Part shown: in pieces, positions 6,435-14,697 of the stretch
Numbering within the stretch: position 1 is the first letter of the stretch
Layout of the letters: each line of letters begins with the position of its first letter
Notes under the pieces: model-generated
Database searches by the model: none
The model's input: only the letters and a program-made list of their open reading frames with translations
What the model was told of the DNA's origin: nothing
Translations under genes and position numbers: made by a program
NCBI GenBank assembly: GCA_937896885.1
Contig: CALBNX010000043.1
Coordinates: 1-19,147 of the forward strand
DNA length: 19,147 nt
Source of the DNA: an uncultured Clostridia bacterium
GTDB lineage: Bacteria; Bacillota; Clostridia; Oscillospirales; Acutalibacteraceae
Direction: 5' to 3'

Positions 6435-7847
6435 ATGAGTATTAATGACATCTTAGTTGCGATTGATGACTTTGTGTGGGGTGTGCCACTTATGGTGCTC
6501 ATCCTTGCAGGTGGTCTTTTGCTTACAACACGACTTAAACTTTTGCAAGTTATCCGTTTACCATTGGCATTAAAATGGATGGTTAAGGAAGAAGAAGGTG
6601 GCCAAGGCGATGTTTCTTCTTTTGGCGCTTTGTGTACAGCACTTTCTGCAACTATCGGTACAGGTAATATTGTGGGTGTTGCAACTGCAATCTGTGCGGG
6701 TGGCCCTGGTGCTCTTTTCTGGATGCTTGTTGCTGCGTTTCTTGGTATGGCAACAAAATACGCTGAAGGTCTTCTTGCAGTTAAATATCGTGGTTTTGAC
6801 AACGACGGACACGCTTTAGGTGGACCATTTTATTACATAGAAAACGGTATGGGCAAAAAATGGAAATGGCTTGCAAAAGCATTTGCATTCTTTGGTGTTT
6901 GTGCAGGTCTTATGGGTATCGGTACATTCACTCAGGTTAATGGTATCTCATCAGCTGTGCACTCATTTTTTGATGCAAATAACGTCAATACAGTAAACAT
7001 CCCATTTGTCGGTGAATACTCTTGGTCAGTTGTTATTACATCTATTATACTTGCTGGGGTAGTTGCTCTTGTGCTTATCGGTGGTATCAAGAGAATTTCA
7101 AGTGTTGCAACAGTTATAGTGCCTTTTATGGCTATCGCTTATGTTGTTTTTGCACTTATGCTCATTTTCTCTAATCTCAATAAAATACCAATGGCAATTG
7201 AACTCATTGTAAAAGGCGCTTTTAACCCGTCGGCAGTAACTGGTGGTGTTATAGGCACAATGTTTATTGCAATGCAGAAAGGCGTTGCCCGAGGCATTTT
7301 CTCAAATGAAGCGGGCCTTGGTTCAGCACCGATTGCATCCGCAGCAGCAAAAACAAAAGAACCTGTAAGACAAGGTCTTGTTACAATGACAGGCACTTTC
7401 CTTGACACAATAGTTATTTGCACAATGACAGGACTTTCAATTATTATTACAGGTGCTTGGAAAGTAGAAGGCCTTGAAGGTGTTGGCGTTACATCTTATG
7501 CTTTTGGTGAAGGTATCCCATTCTTGCCAGAAAGATTAACGTCATTTATTCTTATGATGTGTCTTACTTTCTTTGCATTCACAACAATTCTCGGTTGGGA
7601 TTACTATTCAGAGAGTTGCCTTTCATATCTTACAAAAGGCAATAAGAAAATCATTAAAGTATTCAGATACCTTTATATCCTTGCGGTGTTCATTGGACCA
7701 TATATGACAATTTCAGCAGTATGGACAATAGCAGATATTTTTAATGGACTTATGGCTATTCCAAATATGATTGCACTCTTTGCATTGTCGGGTGTCGTTG
7801 CAAAAGAAACAAAAAAATTCTTTGAAGCAGGAAAACACAAATCATAA
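6435..7847 (+). CDS. Sodium:alanine/glycine symporter, AGCS family
   Basis: A sodium-coupled importer for small neutral amino acids (alanine or glycine) of the AGCS (alanine or glycine:cation symporter) family, in the cytoplasmic membrane. The 470-residue length is typical. Visible family signatures include GNIVGVATAICAGGPGALFW near residue 77, KYAEGLLAVKYR, and the long conserved block MQKGVARGIFSNEAGLGSAP followed by IASAAA near residue 280. About ten hydrophobic spans are present. TAGGAG stands ahead of the ATG. The glycine riboswitch in its leader points to glycine as the physiological substrate or signal. It is a single-gene unit closed by a bidirectional hairpin shared with the convergent anSME gene. 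Confidence 0.96.
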   Translation: MSINDILVAIDDFVWGVPLMVLILAGGLLLTTRLKLLQVIRLPLALKWMVKEEEGGQGDVSSFGALCTALSATIGTGNIVGVATAICAGGPGALFWMLVAAFLGMATKYAEGLLAVKYRGFDNDGHALGGPFYYIENGMGKKWKWLAKAFAFFGVCAGLMGIGTFTQVNGISSAVHSFFDANNVNTVNIPFVGEYSWSVVITSIILAGVVALVLIGGIKRISSVATVIVPFMAIAYVVFALMLIFSNLNKIPMAIELIVKGAFNPSAVTGGVIGTMFIAMQKGVARGIFSNEAGLGSAPIASAAAKTKEPVRQGLVTMTGTFLDTIVICTMTGLSIIITGAWKVEGLEGVGVTSYAFGEGIPFLPERLTSFILMMCLTFFAFTTILGWDYYSESCLSYLTKGNKKIIKVFRYLYILAVFIGPYMTISAVWTIADIFNGLMAIPNMIALFALSGVVAKETKKFFEAGKHKS

Positions 7848-7853
7848 AAAGAA

Positions 7854-7877
7854 AAAGGTGAGGGAAACCTCACCTTT
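7854..7877. terminator. Bidirectional terminator between symporter and anSME genes
   Basis: Perfect 10-bp stem AAAGGTGAGG / CCTCACCTTT with a GAAA tetraloop. TATTTTTTCT follows on the plus strand and a T-rich tract on the minus strand. The last codons of the minus-strand gene lie within the hairpin. Confidence 0.88.
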
Positions 7878-8970
7878 ATTTTTTCTCATTTATAAATGCT
7901 CTGAAAAGTGGCAGACAGGATGAAAAGAATTTTTTATATGCATCGCAATAGTCTCTGTCAGCTCTGGTGCGCTTGCAACCACCACCGCGACAAACAGGGT
8001 AGTATTTACATTGCTTGCATTTCTCGGGCACTGAAAGGCTTTCTCGTAAAAACTCGATTGCCTTATCACAATGTGCCAAAGTATCAAAGTTTTCATTCTC
8101 ATTATTAATATTGCCAAGATACCAATCATCAGTACAATAGAAGTCACAAGGATAAACATTGCCGTTACCTTCAACAACAAATTGGTGCATACAATGCCCA
8201 CACATTCCGCATTGTTCAGTTTTGTTGCTAAGGAAGAGATGCACAAGATTGTCAAAATAACGAATACTTGTGTATTGACCACGAACATAATCTTTCACAT
8301 AATAGTTGAACCCTTTTATGAGATAATTTGCATATTGCTCGTTGGTCATATAAAGTTCACTTTCGCTCTTGTCATCAAAGGGACGAAGACAAGGAATGAA
8401 TTGTAGATATCTAAACCCTTTGCTACGGAAGAATTTATAAATTTCATCAATATTGTCTGCACAATGCCCGGTTAAAACTGTTAGGATGTTGAAGTCCACA
8501 TTGTATCGTTTAAACTTTTCAGCGGTATTGAGAATTTTATAAAAAGTGTTTTCTCTTTTTTCGTCAACACGGAATTTGTTGTGCTCAAAACTACCGTCAA
8601 GGCTTAACCCCACAAGAAATTTGTTATCGTGGAAAAACTCACACCACTCGTCAGTTACCAAAGTGCCATTAGTTTGGATGCTCAAAAAAATCTGACTGCC
8701 CAATTTATTTGCAGACTTAACCTTTTGGACAAAATGCTTGAAATAGGGGATACCTGCAATAAGCGGTTCACCACCCTGAAAAGCAAAAGCAACACTTTCA
8801 CCATTGGCAAAGCGCAAAGCTTTTTCTATTAAATTGTCAGCTGTGTCCTGTGTCATAATCCCAAAAGACGAAACTTCACGAAGTTCTGTGACATTGTGAT
8901 AGAAACAGTATTCACAACGCATATTGCAAAGACTTGACGCAGGTTTAATCATTATTGAAAGTGGTGGCAT
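7876..8970 (-). CDS. Anaerobic sulfatase-maturating enzyme (radical SAM/SPASM)
   Basis: A radical S-adenosylmethionine enzyme that oxidises the active-site Cys (or Ser) of sulfatases to formylglycine without oxygen. The radical SAM cluster motif CNMRCEYC is at residues 15-22, followed by GGEP at 66-69. The C-terminal SPASM region holds cysteines for two auxiliary clusters: CGMCGHC (254-260), YPCDFYC (273-279), CKQCKYYPVC (318-327) and GGGC (329-332). The Asp of YPCDFY (D276) matches the proposed catalytic base of the Clostridium perfringens enzyme. The 364-residue length fits. The start has TAGGAGA ahead of it. The gene directly follows a sulfatase with a CxPxR motif, its likely substrate. 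Cytoplasmic. Confidence 0.94.
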   Translation of the reverse strand: MPPLSIMIKPASSLCNMRCEYCFYHNVTELREVSSFGIMTQDTADNLIEKALRFANGESVAFAFQGGEPLIAGIPYFKHFVQKVKSANKLGSQIFLSIQTNGTLVTDEWCEFFHDNKFLVGLSLDGSFEHNKFRVDEKRENTFYKILNTAEKFKRYNVDFNILTVLTGHCADNIDEIYKFFRSKGFRYLQFIPCLRPFDDKSESELYMTNEQYANYLIKGFNYYVKDYVRGQYTSIRYFDNLVHLFLSNKTEQCGMCGHCMHQFVVEGNGNVYPCDFYCTDDWYLGNINNENENFDTLAHCDKAIEFLRESLSVPEKCKQCKYYPVCRGGGCKRTRADRDYCDAYKKFFSSCLPLFRAFINEKK

Positions 8971-8987
8971 AAGATTCTCCTAATTGC

Positions 8988-9013
8988 AAACCCCACAGAA
9001 AACTGTGGGGTTT
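8988..9013. terminator. Hairpin between sulfatase and anSME genes (attenuator?)
   Basis: An 11-bp perfect stem AAACCCCACAG / CTGTGGGGTTT with an AAAA loop, lying 7 bases past the sulfatase stop. In the direction of transcription (minus) it is followed by only TTTGCAATT, a weak U tract, then the anSME ribosome binding site. It probably reduces rather than blocks read-through, or protects the sulfatase mRNA 3' end. Confidence 0.65.
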
Positions 9014-9020
9014 GTTTTAA

Positions 9021-11078
9021 TTAAAGATTGTTGTAATAATCGTAGTTGATACCACGACGATTTGCTTTGAAGTTATTCATAACTTCATCCATTTTCTCAT
9101 TCATTTCTTTTGCGATTTCAGGATATGTGCTTGTTCTGTTATAGCTTTCGCTGATATCGTCGTTGAGAATAAAGAGCCAATTCTTTCTTGTCTTATCGAA
9201 GAATGCAGGGTTGTCATTCTGCATCTTGCGGAAATACTTGAATGTTACAAATTCGTTATCAATAAGAACAGGATATTTATAATCTTTGTATTCTTCACGA
9301 TTAAGCACATCAGTTGTCGAAACTGTGTATTGAATTGCTTTAAGCTTTTCGCGTTTCATATGAAGAATTGGATGGTCTTCGTTGTGAATAGCAGTATCTT
9401 TTGTGAGCACTGGCATCATTGAAACACCGTCGATAGTTCTGTCTGATGGAAGATAATTCTTCTGACCGTTATTGCCTGTGATTCCGCAAAGGTCAATAAG
9501 TGTTGGGAACATATCAGCAAGAACTGAACTCTGCTTTCTTGTTGTTCCTGCTTCCCAAAGTCCACCATTATTTGTCCACTTAATCATAAATGGAACTTTT
9601 TGACCAGCTTCATAAGCTGTATATTTACCACCGCGAAGTTCTCCAGTTGAACCTTCAAGAGCAGGGCCATTGTCACTTGTGAATACGATAATAGTGTCAT
9701 CCATTACGCCAAGTTCTTCAAGTGTGTTAAAGAGCTCGCCAAGATAATAGTCAAATTCTGTAACGCAGTCAACATAAGTGCCCATACCGGTTGTGCCATC
9801 GAAATCGTCACCTGCAAAAACAGGACCGTGTGGCCATGGTGTTGCATAATATGCGAAGAATGGTTCGTCAGAATTTTTAACTTTATCTGTAATCCAATCG
9901 CTGATTTCACCGTGAATCCATTCACTGAGTTTGCTCTGGTCTTTTTTGCCCTCAACAAACATTTCATCAACACCGTGAACGATTTCATATTCACCGTTCT
10001 CTTCTTGAACATGATAGAACGGTGTCATATCATTAACGTGGTGGCTACCATAGAAATAGTCAAAGCCTTGGTTTGTTGGAAGATATTCACCATAGTCACC
10101 CAAATGCCATTTACCGAATGCGCCGGTGTTATAACCAGCATTTTGGAATACTTCCGCGATAGTAATTTCGTCACCGAGCATACCGTCACAGTTGTTGCCC
10201 ATCTCGATAGAGTTAAAGATTCGAGTCGATGCAAAAGGTGAAAGCGTGTCGAATGTAGGATAAATAACATTATCTGCGTATCCACGGAATGGATAACGAC
10301 CTGTCATAAGACTAAAACGAGCAGGTGAGCAAACAGAATAACTTGAATAGAAGTTATCAAAGTTAACGCCTTCTTCACCAATACGGTCAATGTTTGGGGT
10401 AGCAAAGTCACCGCCATTGATTGAAACATCAGCCCAACCTAAGTCGTCCATAAGAATAAAGAGAACATTAGGCTTGTTTTCTGTATTTTTGTCAACCTTG
10501 TTAAGATAGTCATCGTGACCTTCCCAAAGTCTGTCAACATTAGGAGTTGAGCGAAGGTTCATTGTGATAACATAGAAAGATGATGTTGCAGCAAGAATCA
10601 AACTGATGATGCTTGTAATAACAACATGAGCACCTTTTTTCTCGAACTGCTTTTTACCAACAAAGAAGAGGGCAAGAAGAGCAAGAAGGCAAGGAAGAAT
10701 AATTAAAATATTTCCACCTAATCTAACAAAAAAATTAAAATTATCATTACCTGCTGTCAATGTGTTTTCAAGTGTGCTCCAACCTGCTTTGCCCGACATA
10801 AATGCACCGAAGCCTGCGTCAGCACCCCAAATTGAGAAATAGAGAACAATTGCAAGTCCATTGATTGCATATGTAATAAAATTCCAGATATAAAGCTTTT
10901 TGAAAATAAAAATTCCCAACATCATAAGAGCAACAACAATGCACATAAATGCAACATTAACAACTGCAACGATATTAAGTCGCATAATGAGCAAAGCGAG
11001 AGCCAAAACAATGCCGATTGCCATAACAATCATAGGGAAAACTTTTTTTGATTTGTCAAAGACAATTCCCTTTTTCAT
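9021..11078 (-). CDS. Membrane-anchored Cys-type sulfatase (arylsulfatase family)
   Basis: A 685-residue formylglycine sulfatase carried on a membrane domain. Five hydrophobic spans lie at about residues 14-32, 35-59, 64-85, 116-141 and 150-171; the odd number puts the C-terminal catalytic domain outside the cell. That domain starts at PNVLFILMDDLGWADVS, with D211 and D212 as metal ligands. The modified Cys is C250 in CSPAR, followed by LMTGRYPFR. FGKWHLGDYG and FTSDNG supply further active-site residues. AGGAGGAAG precedes the ATG. The gene heads an operon with the anSME that would activate it. Substrate cannot be told from sequence; sulfated mucin or other host glycans are a reasonable guess in a gut species. 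Confidence 0.93.
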   Translation of the reverse strand: MKKGIVFDKSKKVFPMIVMAIGIVLALALLIMRLNIVAVVNVAFMCIVVALMMLGIFIFKKLYIWNFITYAINGLAIVLYFSIWGADAGFGAFMSGKAGWSTLENTLTAGNDNFNFFVRLGGNILIILPCLLALLALFFVGKKQFEKKGAHVVITSIISLILAATSSFYVITMNLRSTPNVDRLWEGHDDYLNKVDKNTENKPNVLFILMDDLGWADVSINGGDFATPNIDRIGEEGVNFDNFYSSYSVCSPARFSLMTGRYPFRGYADNVIYPTFDTLSPFASTRIFNSIEMGNNCDGMLGDEITIAEVFQNAGYNTGAFGKWHLGDYGEYLPTNQGFDYFYGSHHVNDMTPFYHVQEENGEYEIVHGVDEMFVEGKKDQSKLSEWIHGEISDWITDKVKNSDEPFFAYYATPWPHGPVFAGDDFDGTTGMGTYVDCVTEFDYYLGELFNTLEELGVMDDTIIVFTSDNGPALEGSTGELRGGKYTAYEAGQKVPFMIKWTNNGGLWEAGTTRKQSSVLADMFPTLIDLCGITGNNGQKNYLPSDRTIDGVSMMPVLTKDTAIHNEDHPILHMKREKLKAIQYTVSTTDVLNREEYKDYKYPVLIDNEFVTFKYFRKMQNDNPAFFDKTRKNWLFILNDDISESYNRTSTYPEIAKEMNEKMDEVMNNFKANRRGINYDYYNNL

Positions 11079-11111
11079 TTTGCTTCCTCCTTATAGAAAC
11101 ATAATACATAT

Positions 11112-11140
11112 ATTATATAGTAATTTTTAGAAATCTTCAA
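11112..11140 (-). promoter_or_regulatory. Sigma-A promoter of the sulfatase operon
   Basis: Minus strand: TTGAAG (11140-11135), 17 bases, TATAAT (11117-11112), about 33 bases before the sulfatase ATG. Confidence 0.65.
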
Positions 11141-11160
11141 TATAATAAATCAATAAAAAA

Positions 11161-11186
11161 AGGCAGTCTTTTTTTACAGACTGCCT
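11161..11186. terminator. Terminator after plsC
   Basis: Nine-bp stem AGGCAGTCT / AGACTGCCT with an 8-base loop. On the minus strand it is followed by seven T; a T tract also follows on the plus strand. It lies 8 bases past the plsC stop. Confidence 0.88.
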
Positions 11187-11194
11187 AATTTTTT

Positions 11195-11932
11195 TCATTC
11201 TGTGTAGTTTTTAGAGAAATTTAAAATCATTTCATAAACTTTTTCGTTGAGTGCGTTGACATCGCTTCTAGTCATACCCTCTGTGCTTATTGGGTCAAGA
11301 ATATTTACAGAAACATTCACACCTTTGCCCAGTTGATGACCGTTGCCCTCAAACATACGATGCGCATTGTGAAGATACACTGGCACAATTGTAACGCCAG
11401 TTTTCTTTGCAATTTTAAAAGCACCATTGTAAAAAGGTTCAGGCGTGTTTGAGAAAGTTCTTCTTCCTTCAGGAAAAATCGCCATTGAAAACCCGTTGTT
11501 GATGTTTTCAGCGGTTTTGTTTATTGCTTCAACTGATTGTCTTGCATCAGTAACATCAATAGGCACACAGTTAAAATGTCTAAATAACTGTTTGATAAAT
11601 GGCATATTAGCCATTGTTTTTCTAACAACAAAGCCGAAAGGGTAATCTTTGAGAGCATATAAAAGAATAGGAATATCTGCATAGCTCTGGTGGTTTGGAA
11701 CAAAAAGTACAGGCTTATCTGTCGGGATTTTTTCAAGTCCGTTTACTTTTAAATTGCATTCTGCAACTTTAATGCAATATTCTGACCAGCCTTGAACGGT
11801 TTTTGTTGCTAAAGAAAATTCTTTTTCTTTTTCGCCATTGTTATCATAAGCTTCCATTTTTTTTATGGCAGGGTGTACCTTTGTTAAGCCATAAGCGATA
11901 ACTTTAATCCAAAATTTTGTTGTTTCTGTCAT
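11195..11932 (-). CDS. plsC: 1-acyl-sn-glycerol-3-phosphate acyltransferase
   Basis: PlsC-family acyltransferase, which acylates lysophosphatidic acid to phosphatidic acid at the inner face of the membrane. The HX4D catalytic motif is NHQSYAD (H81, D86), followed by the glycerol-phosphate-binding block FPEGRR (153-158) and IVPVYL (182-187). The 245-residue length is usual for clostridial members. The gene starts four bases after the VanY-type gene and uses AAAGAGTGA, at the end of that gene, as ribosome binding site, so it is co-translated. Exact acceptor specificity is not determined by sequence; a few relatives act on other lysophospholipids. Confidence 0.9.
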   Translation of the reverse strand: MTETTKFWIKVIAYGLTKVHPAIKKMEAYDNNGEKEKEFSLATKTVQGWSEYCIKVAECNLKVNGLEKIPTDKPVLFVPNHQSYADIPILLYALKDYPFGFVVRKTMANMPFIKQLFRHFNCVPIDVTDARQSVEAINKTAENINNGFSMAIFPEGRRTFSNTPEPFYNGAFKIAKKTGVTIVPVYLHNAHRMFEGNGHQLGKGVNVSVNILDPISTEGMTRSDVNALNEKVYEMILNFSKNYTE

Positions 11933-11936
11933 AATT

Positions 11937-12815
11937 TCACTCTTTTTCTAAATATTCAATGTATTCTTCAAGGCACATACCCAGTTGATTCATTTTCTTT
12001 GCGTGTTCAACGCCCACATACCGATAATGCCAAGGCTCATAAATAATTTCTGTTATATTTATTTTGTCTTTCGGATAACGAAGAATAAACCCATAGTTTT
12101 CAGCATTTTCTGAAAGCCATTTGAATTGTGCTGTCTTTTCAAAGTTTTCAGAAAGGTCTCGATTACCTTTCACAAGAATGTCAATGGCTAAACCAAGATT
12201 ATGTTCACTTGTGCCGGGGTATGCACGGGATTTATTTGTTTTTACCTTTGCCTGTTCAAGTGTTAATCCACTTTTCATATTGTTCTCAACTGAACGCACA
12301 AAATTACGGTTTTGTCTAACAATACTGCGATAACCCGAATAGAAATCTAACGGAACACCAGCTTTTTCAGCGGCTGCGAACATATCTTTAAGTGGTTGAT
12401 AAGCCAATTTGTCAATGGCTAAAATATCAAAATCAGATTTGTTGAGTATTGATTTATCTACGGCTTGTCCGTTGGACCAATAAACTAAATCCCACTCAAA
12501 ATCTTCAGGGAGTTCGTAATAATTGTTAACAAGAGCCAATGCTCTGCCGTGCTTGTTTATATCGGCAGGTTTGGCATTAGGCGCACGATATTTTGCATAT
12601 TGATAAAAGGATTTATTTGTAGGCTTTGTCGTAGTTGTTGTGGTCGTGGTCGTAGTTGTTGTGGGCATCGTTGTAGTTTCAGTTGTTGAAGGCAAGGTTG
12701 CATCAACAGGTTTATATTCTTCTTTCTGTTGCGAGTTCTTTAAAAGGCAAATACCCGCTACAAAAATAACAAGGCACAAGACCGATGCTATAATAATTTT
12801 TGTTGTCTTATTCAT
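11937..12815 (-). CDS. D-alanyl-D-alanine carboxypeptidase, VanY/peptidase M15B
   Basis: A membrane-anchored zinc peptidase that trims the terminal D-Ala from peptidoglycan stem peptides. Numbered from the ATG at 12815, an N-terminal membrane anchor (about 7-25) is followed by a Thr-rich spacer with a run of 12 Thr (about 43-66), then the M15B domain. This holds YSGYRS (159-164), SEHNLGLAID (203-212; H205 and D212 zinc ligands) and EPWHYRYVG (E260 catalytic, H263 zinc ligand). The start at 12815 is preferred over in-frame codons at 12872 and 12830 because GGAG stands upstream and the protein then begins MNKTTK plus a hydrophobic anchor. Resistance to vancomycin should not be inferred; no van regulators or ligases are nearby, so a housekeeping wall role is more likely. 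Confidence 0.9.
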   Translation of the reverse strand: MNKTTKIIIASVLCLVIFVAGICLLKNSQQKEEYKPVDATLPSTTETTTMPTTTTTTTTTTTTKPTNKSFYQYAKYRAPNAKPADINKHGRALALVNNYYELPEDFEWDLVYWSNGQAVDKSILNKSDFDILAIDKLAYQPLKDMFAAAEKAGVPLDFYSGYRSIVRQNRNFVRSVENNMKSGLTLEQAKVKTNKSRAYPGTSEHNLGLAIDILVKGNRDLSENFEKTAQFKWLSENAENYGFILRYPKDKINITEIIYEPWHYRYVGVEHAKKMNQLGMCLEEYIEYLEKE

Positions 12816-12840
12816 ACTACCACACTCCATATAGTTTATT

Positions 12841-12869
12841 ATTATACAGAATTTGGTCAAGTTTTTCAA
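12841..12869 (-). promoter_or_regulatory. Sigma-A promoter of the vanY-plsC operon
   Basis: Minus strand: TTGAAA (12869-12864), 17 bases, TATAAT (12846-12841). It lies about 26 bases before the chosen start at 12815, and partly within the longer alternative frame opening at 12872, which supports the downstream start. Confidence 0.7.
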
Positions 12870-12960
12870 CACTTGTTATTAGAATAACCAAAAATGTTAA
12901 CAAATGCTTAATAAAATGGAAAAATAAGGTTTTAAAATGGGGAATAATTCAATATTTATC

Positions 12961-12989
12961 TTGACTTTTTAGCGAATTTATTGTAAATT
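12961..12989 (+). promoter_or_regulatory. Sigma-A promoter of the gene at 13031
   Basis: TTGACT (12961-12966), 17 bases, TAAATT (12984-12989), about 41 bases before the ATG. Confidence 0.6.
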
Positions 12990-13030
12990 TATAGGGTAAA
13001 GGTTTAATAATCGGAAAGGGGTACCTTAAA

Positions 13031-14008
13031 ATGGCTAAAAAAATTATTACACCCGAAGAATATAAAGAAAAACAGGCTAAAAAAGCTGCTAAAAGAAAGA
13101 AGTTCTTTGAGTCATTCTTGAAGACTCTTGCTTTGTGTCTTGCAATTGCATTGGTTTATAGCACAACAACAATTGCTTACACAAGAATTGAAATGCTCAC
13201 TCCTGACGAAGTTGTTGATGCAGACGGCGGTTTGAAAGATGGATTTGAAGATACAGATTCAGGCGACTCAGGCACAACAGATGCAGGAACAACAGATTCA
13301 GGCAACACAGGCACTACTGATTCAGGAAATACAGGTAACACAGGTAATACAGGTAATACTGGTAATACTGGTACAACCAATGCAGGTGCATCTTCTGAAA
13401 AACAAGAATATCTTGACATGTATAAAAAAGGCGTTACTGCTGCTAGAACAAAGTCAGCGTCAGTTATCCGTGTAAAAGACGGTGCTATCAACTATAAGGG
13501 CGTTGCTGAAGCAGGTAAACTTTCAAGTGTTTTATCAACACTTATGGGTATGTTTATGGTTAAGGATGAAGCTTCAATTGAAGCTAAAAACGAAGATTGG
13601 GATAAGTCAAAGCTTCCTGACCCAAGTGCTCTTACAATCAATGGCATTAAGGATATCAAGCGTGAAGATAAAGGCAGCACTTACGTGATTACCGTTTTTG
13701 CTAAAGATGAAAAGAACCCAAAAGCTGGTGGTGATGGCGTTGGTGCTGTAGCAGGCGTTATTGAAGAAAGCCAGATTACAGGAGCTATCGGTTCAGTTCC
13801 TGGTCTTACTTTAGAAGGAATTAGCATTGACTACGAGAATGTAGTAGCTGTTGCAACAATCGACAAGGCAAGCGGTAACTGTGTTGAACTTAAACTTAAT
13901 GCTCCTTGCTTCCTTAATGTTGGACACGCAAAAGTTCCACTTGTCGGAGAAGTAGATAACGCAAAAGTTGGTATTCAGGTTATCACAGAATATAAAATTT
14001 CTTACTAA
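13031..14008 (+). CDS. Membrane-anchored extracytoplasmic protein with Gly-Asn-Thr linker
   Basis: A 325-residue protein of unknown function. Residues 1-29 are strongly basic and cytoplasmic (EYKEKQAKKAAKRKKFF), and one membrane span follows at about 30-51. After an acidic segment comes a low-complexity Asp/Ser/Gly/Thr/Asn linker (74-119) with five consecutive GNT units, and then an extracytoplasmic domain (122-325). This domain looks rich in beta strands and contains two cysteines (about 283 and 293). No catalytic motif is recognised; it might be a lipid- or wall-binding sensor or adaptor domain. AAAGGGG precedes the ATG. It has its own promoter and terminator and is divergent from the vanY-plsC operon, so an envelope role is plausible but inferred. 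Confidence 0.8.
   Translation: MAKKIITPEEYKEKQAKKAAKRKKFFESFLKTLALCLAIALVYSTTTIAYTRIEMLTPDEVVDADGGLKDGFEDTDSGDSGTTDAGTTDSGNTGTTDSGNTGNTGNTGNTGNTGTTNAGASSEKQEYLDMYKKGVTAARTKSASVIRVKDGAINYKGVAEAGKLSSVLSTLMGMFMVKDEASIEAKNEDWDKSKLPDPSALTINGIKDIKREDKGSTYVITVFAKDEKNPKAGGDGVGAVAGVIEESQITGAIGSVPGLTLEGISIDYENVVAVATIDKASGNCVELKLNAPCFLNVGHAKVPLVGEVDNAKVGIQVITEYKISY
13325..13369 (+). repeat. Nine-base tandem repeat coding for (Gly-Asn-Thr)5
   Basis: Five in-frame copies of a GGTAATACN-like 9-base unit encode the linker of the membrane-anchored protein; neighbouring GTTDSGNT-type units are diverged copies. Such tracts commonly change copy number by slippage in steps of three codons, which would alter linker length without a frameshift. 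Confidence 0.8.
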
Positions 14009-14025
14009 TTAAAAATTAAAAATAA

Positions 14026-14057
14026 AGGACTTAACTCATTGAGTTAGGTCCTTTTTT
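14026..14057. terminator. Bidirectional terminator between convergent genes
   Basis: Twelve-bp stem AGGACTTAACTC / GAGTTAGGTCCT (one G-U) with a 3-base loop, then CTTTTTTG on the plus strand and TTTATTTTTAATTTTT on the minus strand. It serves the gene ending at 14008 and spoVT. Confidence 0.9.
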
Positions 14058-14090
14058 GTTGGATAATTTTGAATTTGTCAACTCTTTATT

Positions 14091-14630
14091 TTATTCTTCT
14101 GTTTGTTTGCCCAAGAAAGATGCCGCAACAGAAATAAGTTTGATTTCTGTCTGTGTGGGCATACTACCATCAGAATTGAGCATAAGCACAACTGCACCTG
14201 CAACATCACCACCGCCAATGATGGGGTAGGCAATTCCTGCTTCTTTTTCGCTGTCTGCAAGCGGATATAAAGCCTTAATGTCAGGGGATGCAACATAATT
14301 CTCTCTGTCTTCAATCATATCTTCTAAAGCCGTTGAAATGCGTTTATCAAGTGCATCTTTTTTAGGCATACCCGAAACTGCAATAACATGGTCGCGGTCA
14401 GTAATAATAACAGGCAAGTTTGTCGCCCTGTTCAATACATCTGTGTATTGGCTAGCAAATTCTGACAATTCGCCAATGGGGGAATACTTTTTAAAAATAA
14501 CTTCACCGTCAGACGCAGTATAAATCTCTAACGGGTCTCCTTCACGGATTCGCATAGTCCTTCTAATCTCTTTTGGAATAACAACCCTTCCCAAATCGTC
14601 AATTCTTCTCACAATCCCAGTTGCTTTCAT
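14091..14630 (-). CDS. spoVT: Stage V sporulation protein T
   Basis: SpoVT is an AbrB-type DNA-binding regulator of late forespore gene expression. Residues 1-50 form the swapped-hairpin AbrB domain (MKATGIVRRIDDLGRVVIPK, then EIRRTMRIREGDPLEI), nearly identical to the Bacillus type. Residues about 55-178 form the GAF-like domain (VIAVSGMPKK, AYPIIGGGDVAGAVVLM, AASFLGKQ). The 179-residue length is exact for the family and separates it from the short AbrB/Abh proteins. AAAGGAGT precedes the ATG. It is transcribed alone. Its presence indicates a spore-forming lineage, though not that this strain sporulates. Confidence 0.95.
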   Translation of the reverse strand: MKATGIVRRIDDLGRVVIPKEIRRTMRIREGDPLEIYTASDGEVIFKKYSPIGELSEFASQYTDVLNRATNLPVIITDRDHVIAVSGMPKKDALDKRISTALEDMIEDRENYVASPDIKALYPLADSEKEAGIAYPIIGGGDVAGAVVLMLNSDGSMPTQTEIKLISVAASFLGKQTEE

Positions 14631-14668
14631 ATATGCAAAAACTCCTTTGTTTATTTTGATAACAATGT

Positions 14669-14697
14669 TATTATCTGTGATTTGTGGGAATTTATAC
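14669..14697 (-). promoter_or_regulatory. Possible sigma-G/F-type promoter of spoVT
   Basis: Minus strand: GTATA (14697-14693), 17 bases, GATAATA (14675-14669), about 40 bases before the ATG. It resembles the forespore sigma-G pattern (G-ATA ... CATA-TA) with one mismatch; spoVT is sigma-G controlled in Bacillus. GATAAT also resembles a sigma-A -10, but no good -35 for sigma-A is present at 17 bases. Confidence 0.4.

Noticed and set aside
9021..11078. LtaS-type phosphoglycerol transferase
   Set aside because: The five-span plus sulfatase-fold layout resembles LtaS, but LtaS has a catalytic Thr and no CxPxR; the CSPAR motif and the adjacent maturase support a sulfatase.
11937..12815. Vancomycin-resistance vanY
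   Set aside because: The M15B domain is clear, but no vanR/S/H/A/X-type neighbours are present; such carboxypeptidases are common housekeeping wall enzymes in Clostridia.
13325..13369. Short regular repeats considered as a CRISPR array
   Set aside because: The units are 9 bases, in frame, without spacers, and encode Gly-Asn-Thr inside a continuous coding region.
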